64,000 bases of DNA from an uncultured Eubacteriales bacterium (GTDB taxonomy: Bacteria; Bacillota; Clostridia; Oscillospirales; CAG-272). Below are positions 8,455-16,111 of the stretch, piece by piece. The translations under genes were made by a program, and so were the position numbers. Position 1 is the first letter of the stretch. Each line of letters opens with the position of its first letter. The stretch is taken from the NCBI GenBank assembly GCA_934467415.1, contig CAKSLQ010000010.1:33052-97051 (forward strand), read 5' to 3'. The notes below the pieces were generated by a model that worked only from the letters and a program-made list of their open reading frames with translations, had not been told where the DNA came from and did not search any database.

Positions 8455-10481
8455 CAGTTTGCCGCCGTTCTGTCGCGCACCTTGGCGAAATAGTCGGTGT
8501 AGAGCATCTCGGTGGCGACGGTGAATTTGTTCTTGACGTAGGTGTTCAGACGCTCGACGGCGGCAGTATCGACCGGCGCGTCGGTGCGCGGCACGGCCGT
8601 GCCGCTCGCAGCGTCGTAGTAGACGGTCTCGGTGACAAAGCTGCGGTCGCCGAGGATGGCGACGTGCTCGCCCTCGGCCAGAATGTCGCGCCCCGAGAGC
8701 AGGCGGGAGTCGTAGGGCAGCCCGAGCAGGTTTGAGACGGTGGGCAGCACGTCGAGCGTGGAGCAGGGCGCGTCCACCGTGACGGGCGAAGACATGGACG
8801 GGCTCCAGATGTAGAGCGCACTGCGGTATTTGTCGGCGGGGGCTTCCAGCGTCTTGCCCGCAAGCTCGGAGAGCTTGTCCAGTCCCAGGTTGTAGGGGTA
8901 GTGGTCGGCGGTCAGCACGATGAGCGTTTTGTCGGCGACGCCCGCGTCGGCAAGCATCTTGTTCATGGTTTCCAGCGCGTATTCCAGCTCCTCCTGGCAG
9001 GAGATATAGGCGCGGGTCGCCGTGGAATAGGGAAGTCCGTCGGAGACGGCCTTGTTTTTGATCGCCATGTCGTTGGAGGTGAAATTGTAGTACATGTGCC
9101 CGCTGAACGTGAGGTAGTAGGCGTGGAACGGCGGGATGCTGCCGCTCTCGTCCGGGGTCAGCAGGTCGGGCAGGGTCTGCTCGATCATGGAGACGTCCGA
9201 GGTCGGCCAGTCGTCCACCTTTTTCATGCCGCGGAAGATCGCCTTGAAGTCATAGCCCATGTTGGGGTGGGTCTTGTCGCGGCCGTAGTAGTCGCAGAAG
9301 TAGTTGTGTACCGCGTAGGTCTTTGCGCCGAGGGCGCGGTATTGGTTGCCGAGCGCGTAGGGCAGCCAGTTTTCCTTGGCGGCGGTAAAGCTGTTGAAGT
9401 CGTAGAAGCTCTTCCAGCCGCGGCCGAGCAGCGAGGTGTCGGGCAGGAGGCCGAGGCAGAGCGCATATTCGCCGTTGGAGGTGTTGTCGCAGATGGTGTT
9501 GTAGTAGTCGGTGAAGATGAAGCCCTCGGTCGCCATTCTGTAGAGCGCGGGGGTGCGCTCGGCGTCCACGAGGTAGGGCGAGAAGGCTTCGCAGCAGAGC
9601 AGAATGAGGTTGTAGTCCTTGAACATGCCGGTGAAGGCGTTCTGCCGTGTGCCGGTCTGCGATGCAAAGTAGGTGTCCAGCGCGCGCACGCGGTCGTCGG
9701 TCTCGGCGGCGGCCAGCGCCGCGAAGTCGGTGTCGGTCACGTTGTAGGGGTAGACCGTCTCGGGGATGTCCGGCGGGGTCACGGGCGCGTCCGGGTCGGG
9801 CGTGGTCTCGGCGGTCGCCGCGGTCTCGATCAGGGGCGCCTTTTTCTTTGTGCCGAAGAGCATCCCGCGCGCCTCGATGCGCGCCGAGGTCAGCACGCCG
9901 AACCGGCGCTCGCTCATTTGCAGCACAAAGGTGTCGTGGTAGAGGTCATAGGGCGAATAGTTCTGTCTGCCGCCGAGGGGCAGGCAGAGCACCGTGCCGA
10001 AGTGCAGGGCAAGAAAGAGTGCGGCGAGGATCACCGCCGCGCGCAGACTGCCGCGCCCGCCGAAAAAGCGCGCCGCCGTCAGCCAGACGAGCGCCACGAG
10101 CGGCAGCAGCAGCAGCGCGAGCGCGCCGAGGCATTCGCGCACGCCGAGCGCCGTCTCGGTGCCGAAGCTGTCGAGCGCGGCCGCGCCCATGCCGATCTGC
10201 GTCAGCGAGAAGAAGGAACCGAAAATATGTTCATAGACGAGCTGCGCCGCGTAAAGCACGGTCAGAAGCACGGTCAGCACAAAGGAAACGACCGTGCCGA
10301 CACGCCCGCCCATGCTGCAAAGCAGAGCAAGCAGCGCGGCGGCCGCGCCGGAAAAGAGCAGCAGCCAGACCGTGGGCAGCGGATTGCCGAACGCGGATGC
10401 GCGGATCACGCCCTCGGACCAGAGCAGCGCGGCGAAAAAATACAGAAAGCGCCGGAGTGCCGGTTTTTGAAAGAAAGTCAT
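8454..10481 (-). CDS. LtaS-family membrane sulfatase/phosphoglycerol transferase-like protein
   Basis: About 675 aa. Five membrane helices occupy roughly residues 10-190, followed by an extracellular alkaline-phosphatase-superfamily domain. The nucleophile region is DNTSNGEYALCLGLLPD, equivalent to the catalytic Thr block of lipoteichoic acid synthase; SGHMYYNF and TADHYPYNLG supply further metal ligands. Start ATG 10481 has GGTGG upstream; a longer N-terminus from 10541 would cross the promoter. Likely transfers phosphoglycerol or a similar group to a surface polymer or lipid; the substrate cannot be told from sequence. No glycolipid synthase gene is adjacent. Confidence 0.85.
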   Translation of the reverse strand: MTFFQKPALRRFLYFFAALLWSEGVIRASAFGNPLPTVWLLLFSGAAAALLALLCSMGGRVGTVVSFVLTVLLTVLYAAQLVYEHIFGSFFSLTQIGMGAAALDSFGTETALGVRECLGALALLLLPLVALVWLTAARFFGGRGSLRAAVILAALFLALHFGTVLCLPLGGRQNYSPYDLYHDTFVLQMSERRFGVLTSARIEARGMLFGTKKKAPLIETAATAETTPDPDAPVTPPDIPETVYPYNVTDTDFAALAAAETDDRVRALDTYFASQTGTRQNAFTGMFKDYNLILLCCEAFSPYLVDAERTPALYRMATEGFIFTDYYNTICDNTSNGEYALCLGLLPDTSLLGRGWKSFYDFNSFTAAKENWLPYALGNQYRALGAKTYAVHNYFCDYYGRDKTHPNMGYDFKAIFRGMKKVDDWPTSDVSMIEQTLPDLLTPDESGSIPPFHAYYLTFSGHMYYNFTSNDMAIKNKAVSDGLPYSTATRAYISCQEELEYALETMNKMLADAGVADKTLIVLTADHYPYNLGLDKLSELAGKTLEAPADKYRSALYIWSPSMSSPVTVDAPCSTLDVLPTVSNLLGLPYDSRLLSGRDILAEGEHVAILGDRSFVTETVYYDAASGTAVPRTDAPVDTAAVERLNTYVKNKFTVATEMLYTDYFAKVRDRTAAN

Positions 10482-10503
10482 TGCAGTCACCACCTGATTT
10501 TTC

Positions 10504-10532
10504 ATTATATCAGCCGGTGTGCTTTTTGTCAA
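10504..10532 (-). promoter_or_regulatory. Promoter of the sulfatase-phosphodiesterase operon
   Basis: Minus strand TTGACA (10527-10532), 17-base spacer, TATAAT (10504-10509): a consensus sigma-A promoter. Confidence 0.85.
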
Positions 10533-10659
10533 TCGCGGCATATACTGAAATCAGCAGGCTGCGGCGGGAGAGGGAGATGCAAAGCGCATATCTCTGCCGT
10601 GCCGCTCCGTGCAAGCCTTCCCCTCGGGGGAAGGCGAAGCTACGAAAGGATGGCTGCAT

Positions 10660-10890
10660 ATGAACATTGACAGGAATCTGCTCGAGACGCTGGCGGGGCT
10701 GGACGACACGATGCTGGTCGCCTCGATCCGCGCGATCGCCGCCGCAAGCGGGGTGGATCTCACGGGCGCGACCTTTGAGAAGGCACAGCTCGATGCGCTC
10801 CGCACCGCCATGCGCGGCGCGTCGGACGCGGACATCGCGCGCGCCAAGGAAATTCTGAAAGGCTGTCGCAAAGACGGAAAAGAGGGGTGA
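10660..10890 (+). CDS. Small helical protein, first of a three-gene set
   Basis: 76 aa from ATG 10660 with AAAGGA upstream; the longer frame from 10609 runs through a REP-like palindrome (near 10614-10635) and is rejected. The sequence is amphipathic and charged (LLETLAGLDDTMLVASIRAI ... DADIARAKEILKGC), without signal peptide or membrane segment. No family recognised. It is separated by two bases from the next gene, and all three genes are tightly coupled. Confidence 0.7.
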   Translation: MNIDRNLLETLAGLDDTMLVASIRAIAAASGVDLTGATFEKAQLDALRTAMRGASDADIARAKEILKGCRKDGKEG

Positions 10891-10892
10891 GC

Positions 10893-11315
10893 ATGGCGGA
10901 CAGTCCCGATAAGAGCATACAGGAGCTGCTCGGCGGCGGGGGCATCCCGCAGCTCTTGCAGAATCCCGAGATCGCGGCGAAGCTGCCGCGCATCATGGAG
11001 GCGCTCGCCCCGGTCATGGCGGAGATGAAAGCCGAAAAGGCGGCGGCCGCCGCGGCCGAAACGGCACAAGCGCCGCAAAACGCGACTGAAACAGCCGAAC
11101 CGGCCGAAACAGCCGGAGCGGCGCAAGCCGCGGGAGCGTCCGCCGCCGCGCCGACGGTGCAGCCCGCCGCGGCGGGTGCAAAGGCGACCGCCGCTTCGCG
11201 GCGGACGGCACTCCTGCGCGCGCTGGCACCCTATCTGTCCGCGGAGCGGCAGAACGCGCTGGACACGGTGATGAAGGTCTCCGCGCTGCTCGATCTTTTG
11301 TCGGAGGTGATGTGA
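10893..11315 (+). CDS. Ala-rich low-complexity protein, second of the set
   Basis: 140 aa. Start ATG 10893 follows AGAGGGGTG. Helical N-terminus (IQELLGGGGIPQLLQNPEIAAKLPRIMEAL), an Ala/Thr/Glu/Pro linker of about 60 residues, and a helical C-terminus (RTALLRALAPYLSAERQNALDTVMKVSALLDLL). No enzyme motif or export signal. The two short helical ends around a flexible linker suggest a scaffold, possibly in the spore or envelope; this is speculation. Its stop overlaps the start of the next gene. Confidence 0.7.
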   Translation: MADSPDKSIQELLGGGGIPQLLQNPEIAAKLPRIMEALAPVMAEMKAEKAAAAAAETAQAPQNATETAEPAETAGAAQAAGASAAAPTVQPAAAGAKATAASRRTALLRALAPYLSAERQNALDTVMKVSALLDLLSEVM

Positions 11316-11779
11316 TGTACATCAGCGTACCGAAGAATTACGGCGGCAGCGCCTTCCCGCACCCGGATGCACAGCCGGGCGGGATGCCGCGGCCGACACT
11401 GCCTTTTGCGGACCGCGGCGCACAGGTGTCTCCGCCGCCCCCGCCCCCGCCGCCGCGCCCGACGATGCATCCGAGTGCGCCTGCGCCGGTCGCCCCGCTC
11501 GGCAAGGTCCCGCGTGACTGCCCGCTCCCGCCGCCCGACTGCGGGTGTCCGCCTCCGCCCTGCGACGGCAACGAGCCGTGCGGCGACGCGCCCTGCGCGC
11601 CCGCCTGTCCCGCAAAGAACAAGAATCCGCTGACCTGCCTGTTTGAGGCGTTGCGCGGGCGGAAAAAGGCGGGCTTTGAAGCGGATGATTTTCTGCTGAT
11701 CGGGATGATCGCCCTGCTCATGGGCAAGGAGGGCAGTGAGGACATCGTGCTGATCCTCGCGCTCCTGCTGCTTATGTAG
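11315..11779 (+). CDS. Pro/Cys-rich protein with hydrophobic C-terminal tail
   Basis: 154 aa from ATG 11315 (GGAGGTG upstream; ATG shares its A with the preceding TGA). It has a Pro-rich region (a run of eight Pro), a Cys-rich centre (CGCPPPPCDGNEPCGDAPC) and a C-terminal pair of hydrophobic helices (DDFLLIGMIALLMGKEG, EDIVLILALLLLM). This acidic-then-Leu-rich ending resembles small proteins often seen in sporulating Clostridia, but I cannot name a family. Cys/Pro-rich make-up would fit a cross-linked coat or envelope component. Confidence 0.7.
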   Translation: MYISVPKNYGGSAFPHPDAQPGGMPRPTLPFADRGAQVSPPPPPPPPRPTMHPSAPAPVAPLGKVPRDCPLPPPDCGCPPPPCDGNEPCGDAPCAPACPAKNKNPLTCLFEALRGRKKAGFEADDFLLIGMIALLMGKEGSEDIVLILALLLLM

Positions 11780-11869
11780 GCGGGGGTCATGACCCCTACC
11801 GGATGGTACAATAGCCGCACAAACTGTAGGGCGCCGTCTGTCTCCCGCTGTGTCGTGCGCGAACAAACC

Positions 11870-12013
11870 AAGCCTTCCCCTTTGGGGAAGGGGGACCGCG
11901 CTCCGCGGTGGATGAGGGATTGCAGGCAGCCGGCACAGCTTTGTGCGATGCTTTGCCCCCATCAATCCCTCATCAGTCGCCTACGGCGACAGCTTCCCCC
12001 AAGGGAAGCCTAA
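11870..12013. repeat. MITE-like element, copy A1
   Basis: 144-bp non-coding element beginning AAGCCTTCCCCTTTGGGGAAGG and ending in GCTTCCCCCAAGGGAAGCC, so its termini are imperfect inverted repeats, with internal hairpins (ACCGCGctcCGCGGT; GTCGCCtacGGCGAC). A closely similar 141-bp copy in the same orientation lies at 14614-14754. A palindrome GGGGTCATGACCCC (11783-11796) precedes it. No gene in 11780-12130. Confidence 0.8.
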
Positions 12014-12067
12014 GAAACGCTTTACGATTCGTACAGCTTCCCCCAAGGGGGAAGCCCGGGACGCGCC

Positions 12068-12103
12068 CAAACAGAAAACCGCCGTGCGGCGGTTTTCTGT
12101 TTG
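12068..12103. terminator. Bidirectional terminator between the small-protein set and rbr
   Basis: Perfect 16-bp stem CAAACAGAAAACCGCC / GGCGGTTTTCTGTTTG with loop GTGC. It serves the rubrerythrin gene on the minus strand and probably the plus-strand set too. Confidence 0.85.
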
Positions 12104-12130
12104 AGCTTTTTCTTCCTTCACGTTTTCCTT

Positions 12131-12736
12131 TTATCTCTTTTCCACGCCCCACGGGGTCATGGAAAGGCGGATGAAGAAGCCGCGGTCATGCCCGCAGACC
12201 GGACAGAGCTCGGGCGCGGCCTTCGTCGTCTGCACATGCCCGCAGTTGAGGCACATCCAGGCGCATTCCGCATCGGCGACGAACAGCTTGCCGCTCTCGA
12301 GGAGGTCGGCAAACTTCGTGAACCGCTCGCCGTGCAGCTGCTCGATTGCCGCGATATTGCGGAAGTCGGCGGCCACTTCGGGAAAGTCTTCGCGCTGCGC
12401 CGTCTCGGCGAACGCCGCGTAGACCTCGTCATGTTCCCTGCGCTCGTTTGCGGCGGCGCTGCGCAGAAGCCCCGCCACCGAGGCGGTGAGGTTGACCGGG
12501 TAGCCGCCGTCTGCGGCGATGTCGCTGCCGTCAAAGGCTTTCAGATGGTCGTAGAACACCTTGGCGTGTGCCTGCTCCTGCTTTGCCGTGAAGCGGAACA
12601 ACGCCTCGACGACGTAGAGCTTCTGCTCGCCCGCCGCCTTCGCGGCAAAATCGTAGCGGCCTCGCGCCTGGCTCTCGCCCGCGAAGGCGCGCATCAGATT
12701 GGTCTTGGTTTCGCTGGTCTTGAAATCCGTGCTCAT
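12131..12736 (-). CDS. rbr: Rubrerythrin
   Basis: Non-haem di-iron peroxidase of anaerobes, reducing H2O2 in the cytoplasm. 201 aa. The ferritin-like domain carries the paired Glu ligands (NLMRAFAGESQARGRYDFAA; AKQEQAHAKVF; ANERREHDEVYAAFAETA; IAAIEQLHGERF). The C-terminal rubredoxin-like site is CLNCGHVQ ... CPVCGHDRGFF. Start ATG 12736 follows AAAGGAGT; that site is locked in a leader hairpin (12743-12772). Monocistronic. Confidence 0.96.
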   Translation of the reverse strand: MSTDFKTSETKTNLMRAFAGESQARGRYDFAAKAAGEQKLYVVEALFRFTAKQEQAHAKVFYDHLKAFDGSDIAADGGYPVNLTASVAGLLRSAAANERREHDEVYAAFAETAQREDFPEVAADFRNIAAIEQLHGERFTKFADLLESGKLFVADAECAWMCLNCGHVQTTKAAPELCPVCGHDRGFFIRLSMTPWGVEKR

Positions 12737-12742
12737 AAAAAT

Positions 12743-12772
12743 ACTCCTTTCAGGCGTTGGCTTGAAAGGAGT
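12743..12772 (-). promoter_or_regulatory. Leader hairpin that covers the rbr ribosome-binding site
   Basis: In the rbr transcript the arm ACTCCTTTCA (upstream) is a perfect complement of TGAAAGGAGT, which contains the Shine-Dalgarno AAAGGAG six to seven bases before the ATG. A further G-C, C-G pair inside a single mismatch extends the stem around a CAAC loop. The structure would block initiation until opened by heat, a factor or an RNA. Confidence 0.7.
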
Positions 12773-12811
12773 TTCATCGTGCAAATTCGCACAAGGCATG
12801 AATTTGTATAA

Positions 12812-12916
12812 GCTCCCTCGGTGAGGGAGCTGTCACCGCAGGTGACTGAGGGAGTTTTGCACACTGCAGGACTCCTTCCGTCACGCTTCGCGTGCCACCT
12901 CCCTCGATGAGGGAGG
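12812..12916. repeat. REP-like palindromic element (CTCCCTCGGTGAGGGAG type)
   Basis: Starts CTCCCTCGGTGAGGGAGCTG and ends CTCCCTCGATGAGGGAG, with internal hairpins CACCGCAGGTG and CACGCTTCGCGTG. Shorter relatives occur at 1645-1657 and 14826-14880. Rest of 12737-13084 holds no gene, only the rbr leader and the next promoter. Confidence 0.7.
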
Positions 12917-13024
12917 TAAAATGACGCGAGACGATAGATGAGATGCCGTTTCAAGTGTTGGCCCAAACGGAGTATGGACAGGGCGCACCGAAATCATGCG
13001 CCGCGGCGAAAATATCGCCGCCCC

Positions 13025-13053
13025 TTGACTTGCCGCGGCGCGGGCGATATAAT
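13025..13053 (+). promoter_or_regulatory. Promoter of the radical SAM gene
   Basis: TTGACT, 17-base spacer, TATAAT, 31 bases before the ATG at 13085. Confidence 0.85.
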
Positions 13054-13084
13054 AAAAGAAGTACAAAAGCGGAAAGGTACGGAC

Positions 13085-14593
13085 ATGGAACAGAAGAAAA
13101 CAGTCGTTCTGATTGCATTCTACAACGTCAAGGCGCTCGGCGTGCGCTACCTCGAGACCGCGCTGGAAAAGGGCGGATACCGGGTCAAGGTCATCTTCTT
13201 CAAGGGCTTCAACAGCCAGGACCCCGAGGTCTGCACGGCGCGCGAGGTCGAGCTCTGCGTGGAGGAGGTCGTAAAGGAGAACCCGGTCTATGTCGGGCTG
13301 TCGGTCATGAGCTCGATGTATCTCGAGTCGGTCGAGCTGCTCTGCGGCGGCCTGCGGAGGACCGGCATTCCGATGATCTTCGGCGGTGCGTTTGCCTCCA
13401 TGTTCCCGGACCGTATGCTCGACCTCGGCGGCAGCTATGTCGTGCGCGCCGACGGCGAGATCCCGATGGTCAAGCTGGCAAACGCCATCGCCGCGGGCGA
13501 GAGCGGCCGCGCCTTCCCCTCGGTCTGCTATCGGGACGACGACGGCAAGGTCGTGGTCAACCCCATCGGCGACCTGCTCGAAAACATCGACGAGTACGGC
13601 CTGCCCACCATCAATTCCAAAGGGGCGTGCTACATCGAGCACGACACCGTGACCTACGGCGACCCGCAGCTCTCCTCGATGAGCTACGAGGTCATCGCGT
13701 CGCGCGGCTGCCCGTTCACCTGCTCCTATTGCAGCGTCATCAATCTGCACCGCATGTTCCCGAAGGGTGTGAAGTATGTCCGCACCCGCTCGGTCGAGAG
13801 CGTCATGGCGGAGCTGATCGAGGCGAAGAAGCAGCTGAAAAAGCTGGTGTTTGTCCATTTCTACGACGAGATATTCCCCAATTCGCCCGGCTGGATCGAC
13901 AACTTTATTGTGCAGTACAAGAAGTACATCCACCTGCCGTTCACCATCTGGTCGCACCCGAAGATGGTGCGGCTGGACGAGCTGCAAAAGCTGGTTTCGG
14001 TCGGCCTTGACGAGGTCATCATGGGCGTGCAGTCGGGTTCGCCCTATATCCGGAAGGAGATTTTCCACCGCTACGAGACGCAGGAGGACATCATCCGCGC
14101 AACAAAGATCATCCACGACAGCGGCGTGTACTGGGCCAGCTACGACTTCATGCTCCAGCACCCGTTTGAGAAGATTGAGCATCTGAAGGAGACCTATTAT
14201 CTCGTGCGCGAGATGGTCATGCCGATGGAGCTCCAGCTGCACGGGCTCAACTTCCTGCCCGGCACGGACATTGTCGATATGGCGATCGACGCGGGGCTGA
14301 TCTCCCGCGAGGAGATGGACAAGATCATGTACGCGCCGATGAAGGAGCAGTTTGCCGCCTACTGGAAGCGGGAGGACGAGCGCGAAAGCCGCCTGTGGTA
14401 TCGGCTCATCTTCTGCCTGCAGATCAAATCCTGCCGCAAAAAGTGCGACCTCTACGCCACCGACATCGACAAGTACGAGGCGGACATCGACCGCATGTAT
14501 GAGAAGTGCGTCAAGGCGGCGCACCGCCGCCACGTCGGCAAGAAGCTGCATGTGGTGATGAAGCGCGTGCTGTACGGCCTGCATCTGGCGTAA
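13085..14593 (+). CDS. B12-binding-domain radical SAM protein
   Basis: 502 aa. An N-terminal cobalamin-binding-like Rossmann domain (about 1-150; ETALEKGGYRVKVIFFKG, YVGLSVMSS, IPMIFGGAFAS) is followed by a radical SAM core with the [4Fe-4S] motif CPFTCSYC in SRGCPFTCSYCSVINLHR, then FVHFYDEIFP and LDEVIMGVQSGS. The C-terminal ~90 residues are helical with a CRKKCDLY pair. Members methylate or rearrange lipids, antibiotics and cofactors; the substrate cannot be inferred. It stands alone between two MITE-like copies, on its own promoter, with AAAGG before ATG 13085. Confidence 0.88.
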   Translation: MEQKKTVVLIAFYNVKALGVRYLETALEKGGYRVKVIFFKGFNSQDPEVCTAREVELCVEEVVKENPVYVGLSVMSSMYLESVELLCGGLRRTGIPMIFGGAFASMFPDRMLDLGGSYVVRADGEIPMVKLANAIAAGESGRAFPSVCYRDDDGKVVVNPIGDLLENIDEYGLPTINSKGACYIEHDTVTYGDPQLSSMSYEVIASRGCPFTCSYCSVINLHRMFPKGVKYVRTRSVESVMAELIEAKKQLKKLVFVHFYDEIFPNSPGWIDNFIVQYKKYIHLPFTIWSHPKMVRLDELQKLVSVGLDEVIMGVQSGSPYIRKEIFHRYETQEDIIRATKIIHDSGVYWASYDFMLQHPFEKIEHLKETYYLVREMVMPMELQLHGLNFLPGTDIVDMAIDAGLISREEMDKIMYAPMKEQFAAYWKREDERESRLWYRLIFCLQIKSCRKKCDLYATDIDKYEADIDRMYEKCVKAAHRRHVGKKLHVVMKRVLYGLHLA

Positions 14594-14613
14594 GGGGTAC
14601 GACGGTTCTATTA

Positions 14614-14754
14614 AAGCCTTCCCCGGTGGGGAAGGTGGCGCGTTAGCGCCGGATGAGGGCATGCAGGAAGCAGGCACAGCATGGCGCGATGCTTTGCCCC
14701 CATCAATCCCTCATCAGTCGCCTACGGCGACAGCTTCCCCCAAGGGAAGCCTAA
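14614..14754. repeat. MITE-like element, copy A2
   Basis: 141 bp, same orientation and very similar to 11870-12013; the last ~75 bases (from GATGCTTTGCCCCCATCAAT onward) are nearly identical. Together the copies flank rbr and the radical SAM gene as direct repeats. Confidence 0.8.
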
Positions 14755-15090
14755 AAGGCGCCGCCCCTACGGAATAGCGGAAAATGCCTGCATACCGTAT
14801 GGCGCCGTCTGTCTCCCGCCGTTCTGTCTTCGCTTCCCCCCGGCAAAGGGAGGTGGTGCGAAGCACCGGAGGGATTGTTACAGAGCAAAAAGATTGAAAA
14901 AGTACGGTACAACCCCTCAGGCGCCGCCAGGATGTTTTTCGGTTTCGCTCGCGAAATCGTCGGTGTTCAGCCGACGAAGAAAAACTCCGCGAGACGCTGC
15001 GCGTCTCGGACAGCTCACCCCTTGCACAGGGGAGCCGAAAGCACGCACAAACCCGTCCCGCGCCGTCTTGCTCCCGCCGCACAACAACAC
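14755..15090. repeat. Further repeat-rich intergenic DNA
   Basis: No gene is supported here. 14757-14773 carries the GTAGGGGCGGCGCC motif (minus strand) related to the inverted repeat in the transposase gene. GGCGCCGTCTGTCTCCCGC at about 14804-14822 recurs at about 11830-11848. 14826-14880 (GGGAGGTGGTGCGAAGCACC) resembles the reverse complement of the element at 12812-12916. The remainder has several short hairpins. Confidence 0.55.
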
Positions 15091-15118
15091 AAAAAGGACT
15101 GCTTCGGCAGTCCTTTTT
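15091..15118 (-). terminator. Terminator of the PqqD-peptidase operon
   Basis: Stem AAAAAGGACTGC / GCAGTCCTTTTT with a tetraloop, starting within the stop codon of the peptidase gene on the minus strand. Confidence 0.85.
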
Positions 15119-15641
15119 ACTTCTGCTTTTCGATTTTCAGTATGCGCAAGAGCTTGTGTCCGGCGCGGGACGGGAGCGTGCGCAGCGGGGTCACGCGGCG
15201 GTACAGGCGGTAGGCGGTCTCGCTTCGGCGGAGGACGCGCGGGAAGCGCGCAACGCGCTCTGCCGTATAGCGGAGATAGTCCGTCTCCTTTGTGGTGTGG
15301 TGTACCTCGCCCTTGTAGTAGCCGCTCATCTTCGCCAGCACGGCGCTTTCCGGCACGCCGAATTCAAGCTCGCGCTGGTTGTCGCCGCAGAAGACCAGCC
15401 CGCGCTTCTGCACGGCGATCAGGCGGTGCAGGACAAACTGCCCGCTTGCCCGCCGATAGAGCAGCACGTCGCCGACGGCGTAGGGTTCGGCCGCGGAAAG
15501 CTCCACGGAGTCCTCGCCCGCGACGAGCAGCGGCTGCATACTGGTGCCGCGCGGATAGAGCCGGAAGACGCCGCCTGCCGCAATGACCTCGGCGATCATC
15601 GGCATCAGCGCGGCGAGCTCCATCTGCTCACGCAAGCGCAT
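15117..15641 (-). CDS. S24/S26-family signal-peptidase-like protein
   Basis: 174 aa. The active Ser block is PRGTSMQPLL (about residue 34), followed by YAVGDVLLYRRASGQFVLHRLI, where His stands at the general-base position as in ER/archaeal-type (Ser-His) signal peptidases rather than the Lys of LepB. CGDNQ later matches the GDN motif. No clear N-terminal membrane anchor was seen, unlike secretory signal peptidases. It overlaps the upstream pqqD-like gene by 14 bases, and a basic C-terminal tail follows. Likely cleaves a peptide handled by the PqqD-like protein; this is inference. Confidence 0.8.
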   Translation of the reverse strand: MRLREQMELAALMPMIAEVIAAGGVFRLYPRGTSMQPLLVAGEDSVELSAAEPYAVGDVLLYRRASGQFVLHRLIAVQKRGLVFCGDNQRELEFGVPESAVLAKMSGYYKGEVHHTTKETDYLRYTAERVARFPRVLRRSETAYRLYRRVTPLRTLPSRAGHKLLRILKIEKQK

Positions 15642-15888
15642 CGGCCTCCTTCAGCATCCCGATGAAGGCGTCGGTGTCGCGCTTGGCCGTTTCCGCGTCG
15701 ATCTCGTAGTGCGCGGCGAGCGCCGCGGCGATCGTATCGGTGTCGGTCTCGTTCTTCATCAGATCCCAGATGAACGCGCCGGTCTCGTTGAGTGCGATCA
15801 TGCCGCCGCCGTTCGACACCTGCGAAACCGACACGGCATAGTATTTTGTGCCGATCTTTCTGACGATGTAGCCGTCCTTAATCTTCAT
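15628..15888 (-). CDS. PqqD-family peptide-binding (RRE-type) protein
   Basis: 86 aa: MKIKDGYIVRKIGTKYYAVS and LNETGAFIWDLMKNETDTDTI are the classic PqqD beta-hairpin and helix. PqqD and RiPP recognition elements bind leader peptides and present them to modifying enzymes. GGAGGG precedes ATG 15888. It forms a two-gene operon with the S26-like peptidase; neither a precursor peptide nor a SPASM-type radical SAM enzyme is present next to it. Confidence 0.88.
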   Translation of the reverse strand: MKIKDGYIVRKIGTKYYAVSVSQVSNGGGMIALNETGAFIWDLMKNETDTDTIAAALAAHYEIDAETAKRDTDAFIGMLKEADALA

Positions 15889-15929
15889 TCCGAAAGCCCT
15901 CCGTACAGCTGTAGTTGCTATTCTTATAT

Positions 15930-15958
15930 AGTATACACGAACATTTCGGGAGCGTCAA
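15930..15958 (-). promoter_or_regulatory. Promoter of the PqqD-peptidase operon
   Basis: Minus strand TTGACG (15953-15958), 17-base spacer, TATACT (15930-15935). Confidence 0.8.
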
Positions 15959-16042
15959 GGCAGATTTTGCGGAATTTATGCAGCGAATTTGTATGAAAAG
16001 CGAAAAAACTTTGCATCTTCTCCGAAATCTTCCGCGGCCTGC

Positions 16043-16072
16043 TTTACAAGTCCGTATGCGATATGGTATACT
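16043..16072 (+). promoter_or_regulatory. Promoter of the VanY-like gene
   Basis: TTTACA, 18-base spacer, TATACT, ending 39 bases before ATG 16112; diverges from the pqqD promoter. Confidence 0.65.
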
Positions 16073-16111
16073 GTCAGCAAGATCACAGCGGCTGCACAAA
16101 GGGGGACTTTG

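Noticed and set aside
11780..15090. CRISPR array
   Set aside because: The repeats are dispersed 100-150-bp elements of varying length, not regular repeats with unique spacers.
13085..15888. RiPP gene cluster made of the radical SAM gene and the PqqD-peptidase pair
   Set aside because: They are on opposite strands, about 520 bp of repeats apart, each with its own promoter; the radical SAM protein has a B12-type N-domain and no SPASM motif, and no precursor ORF was found.
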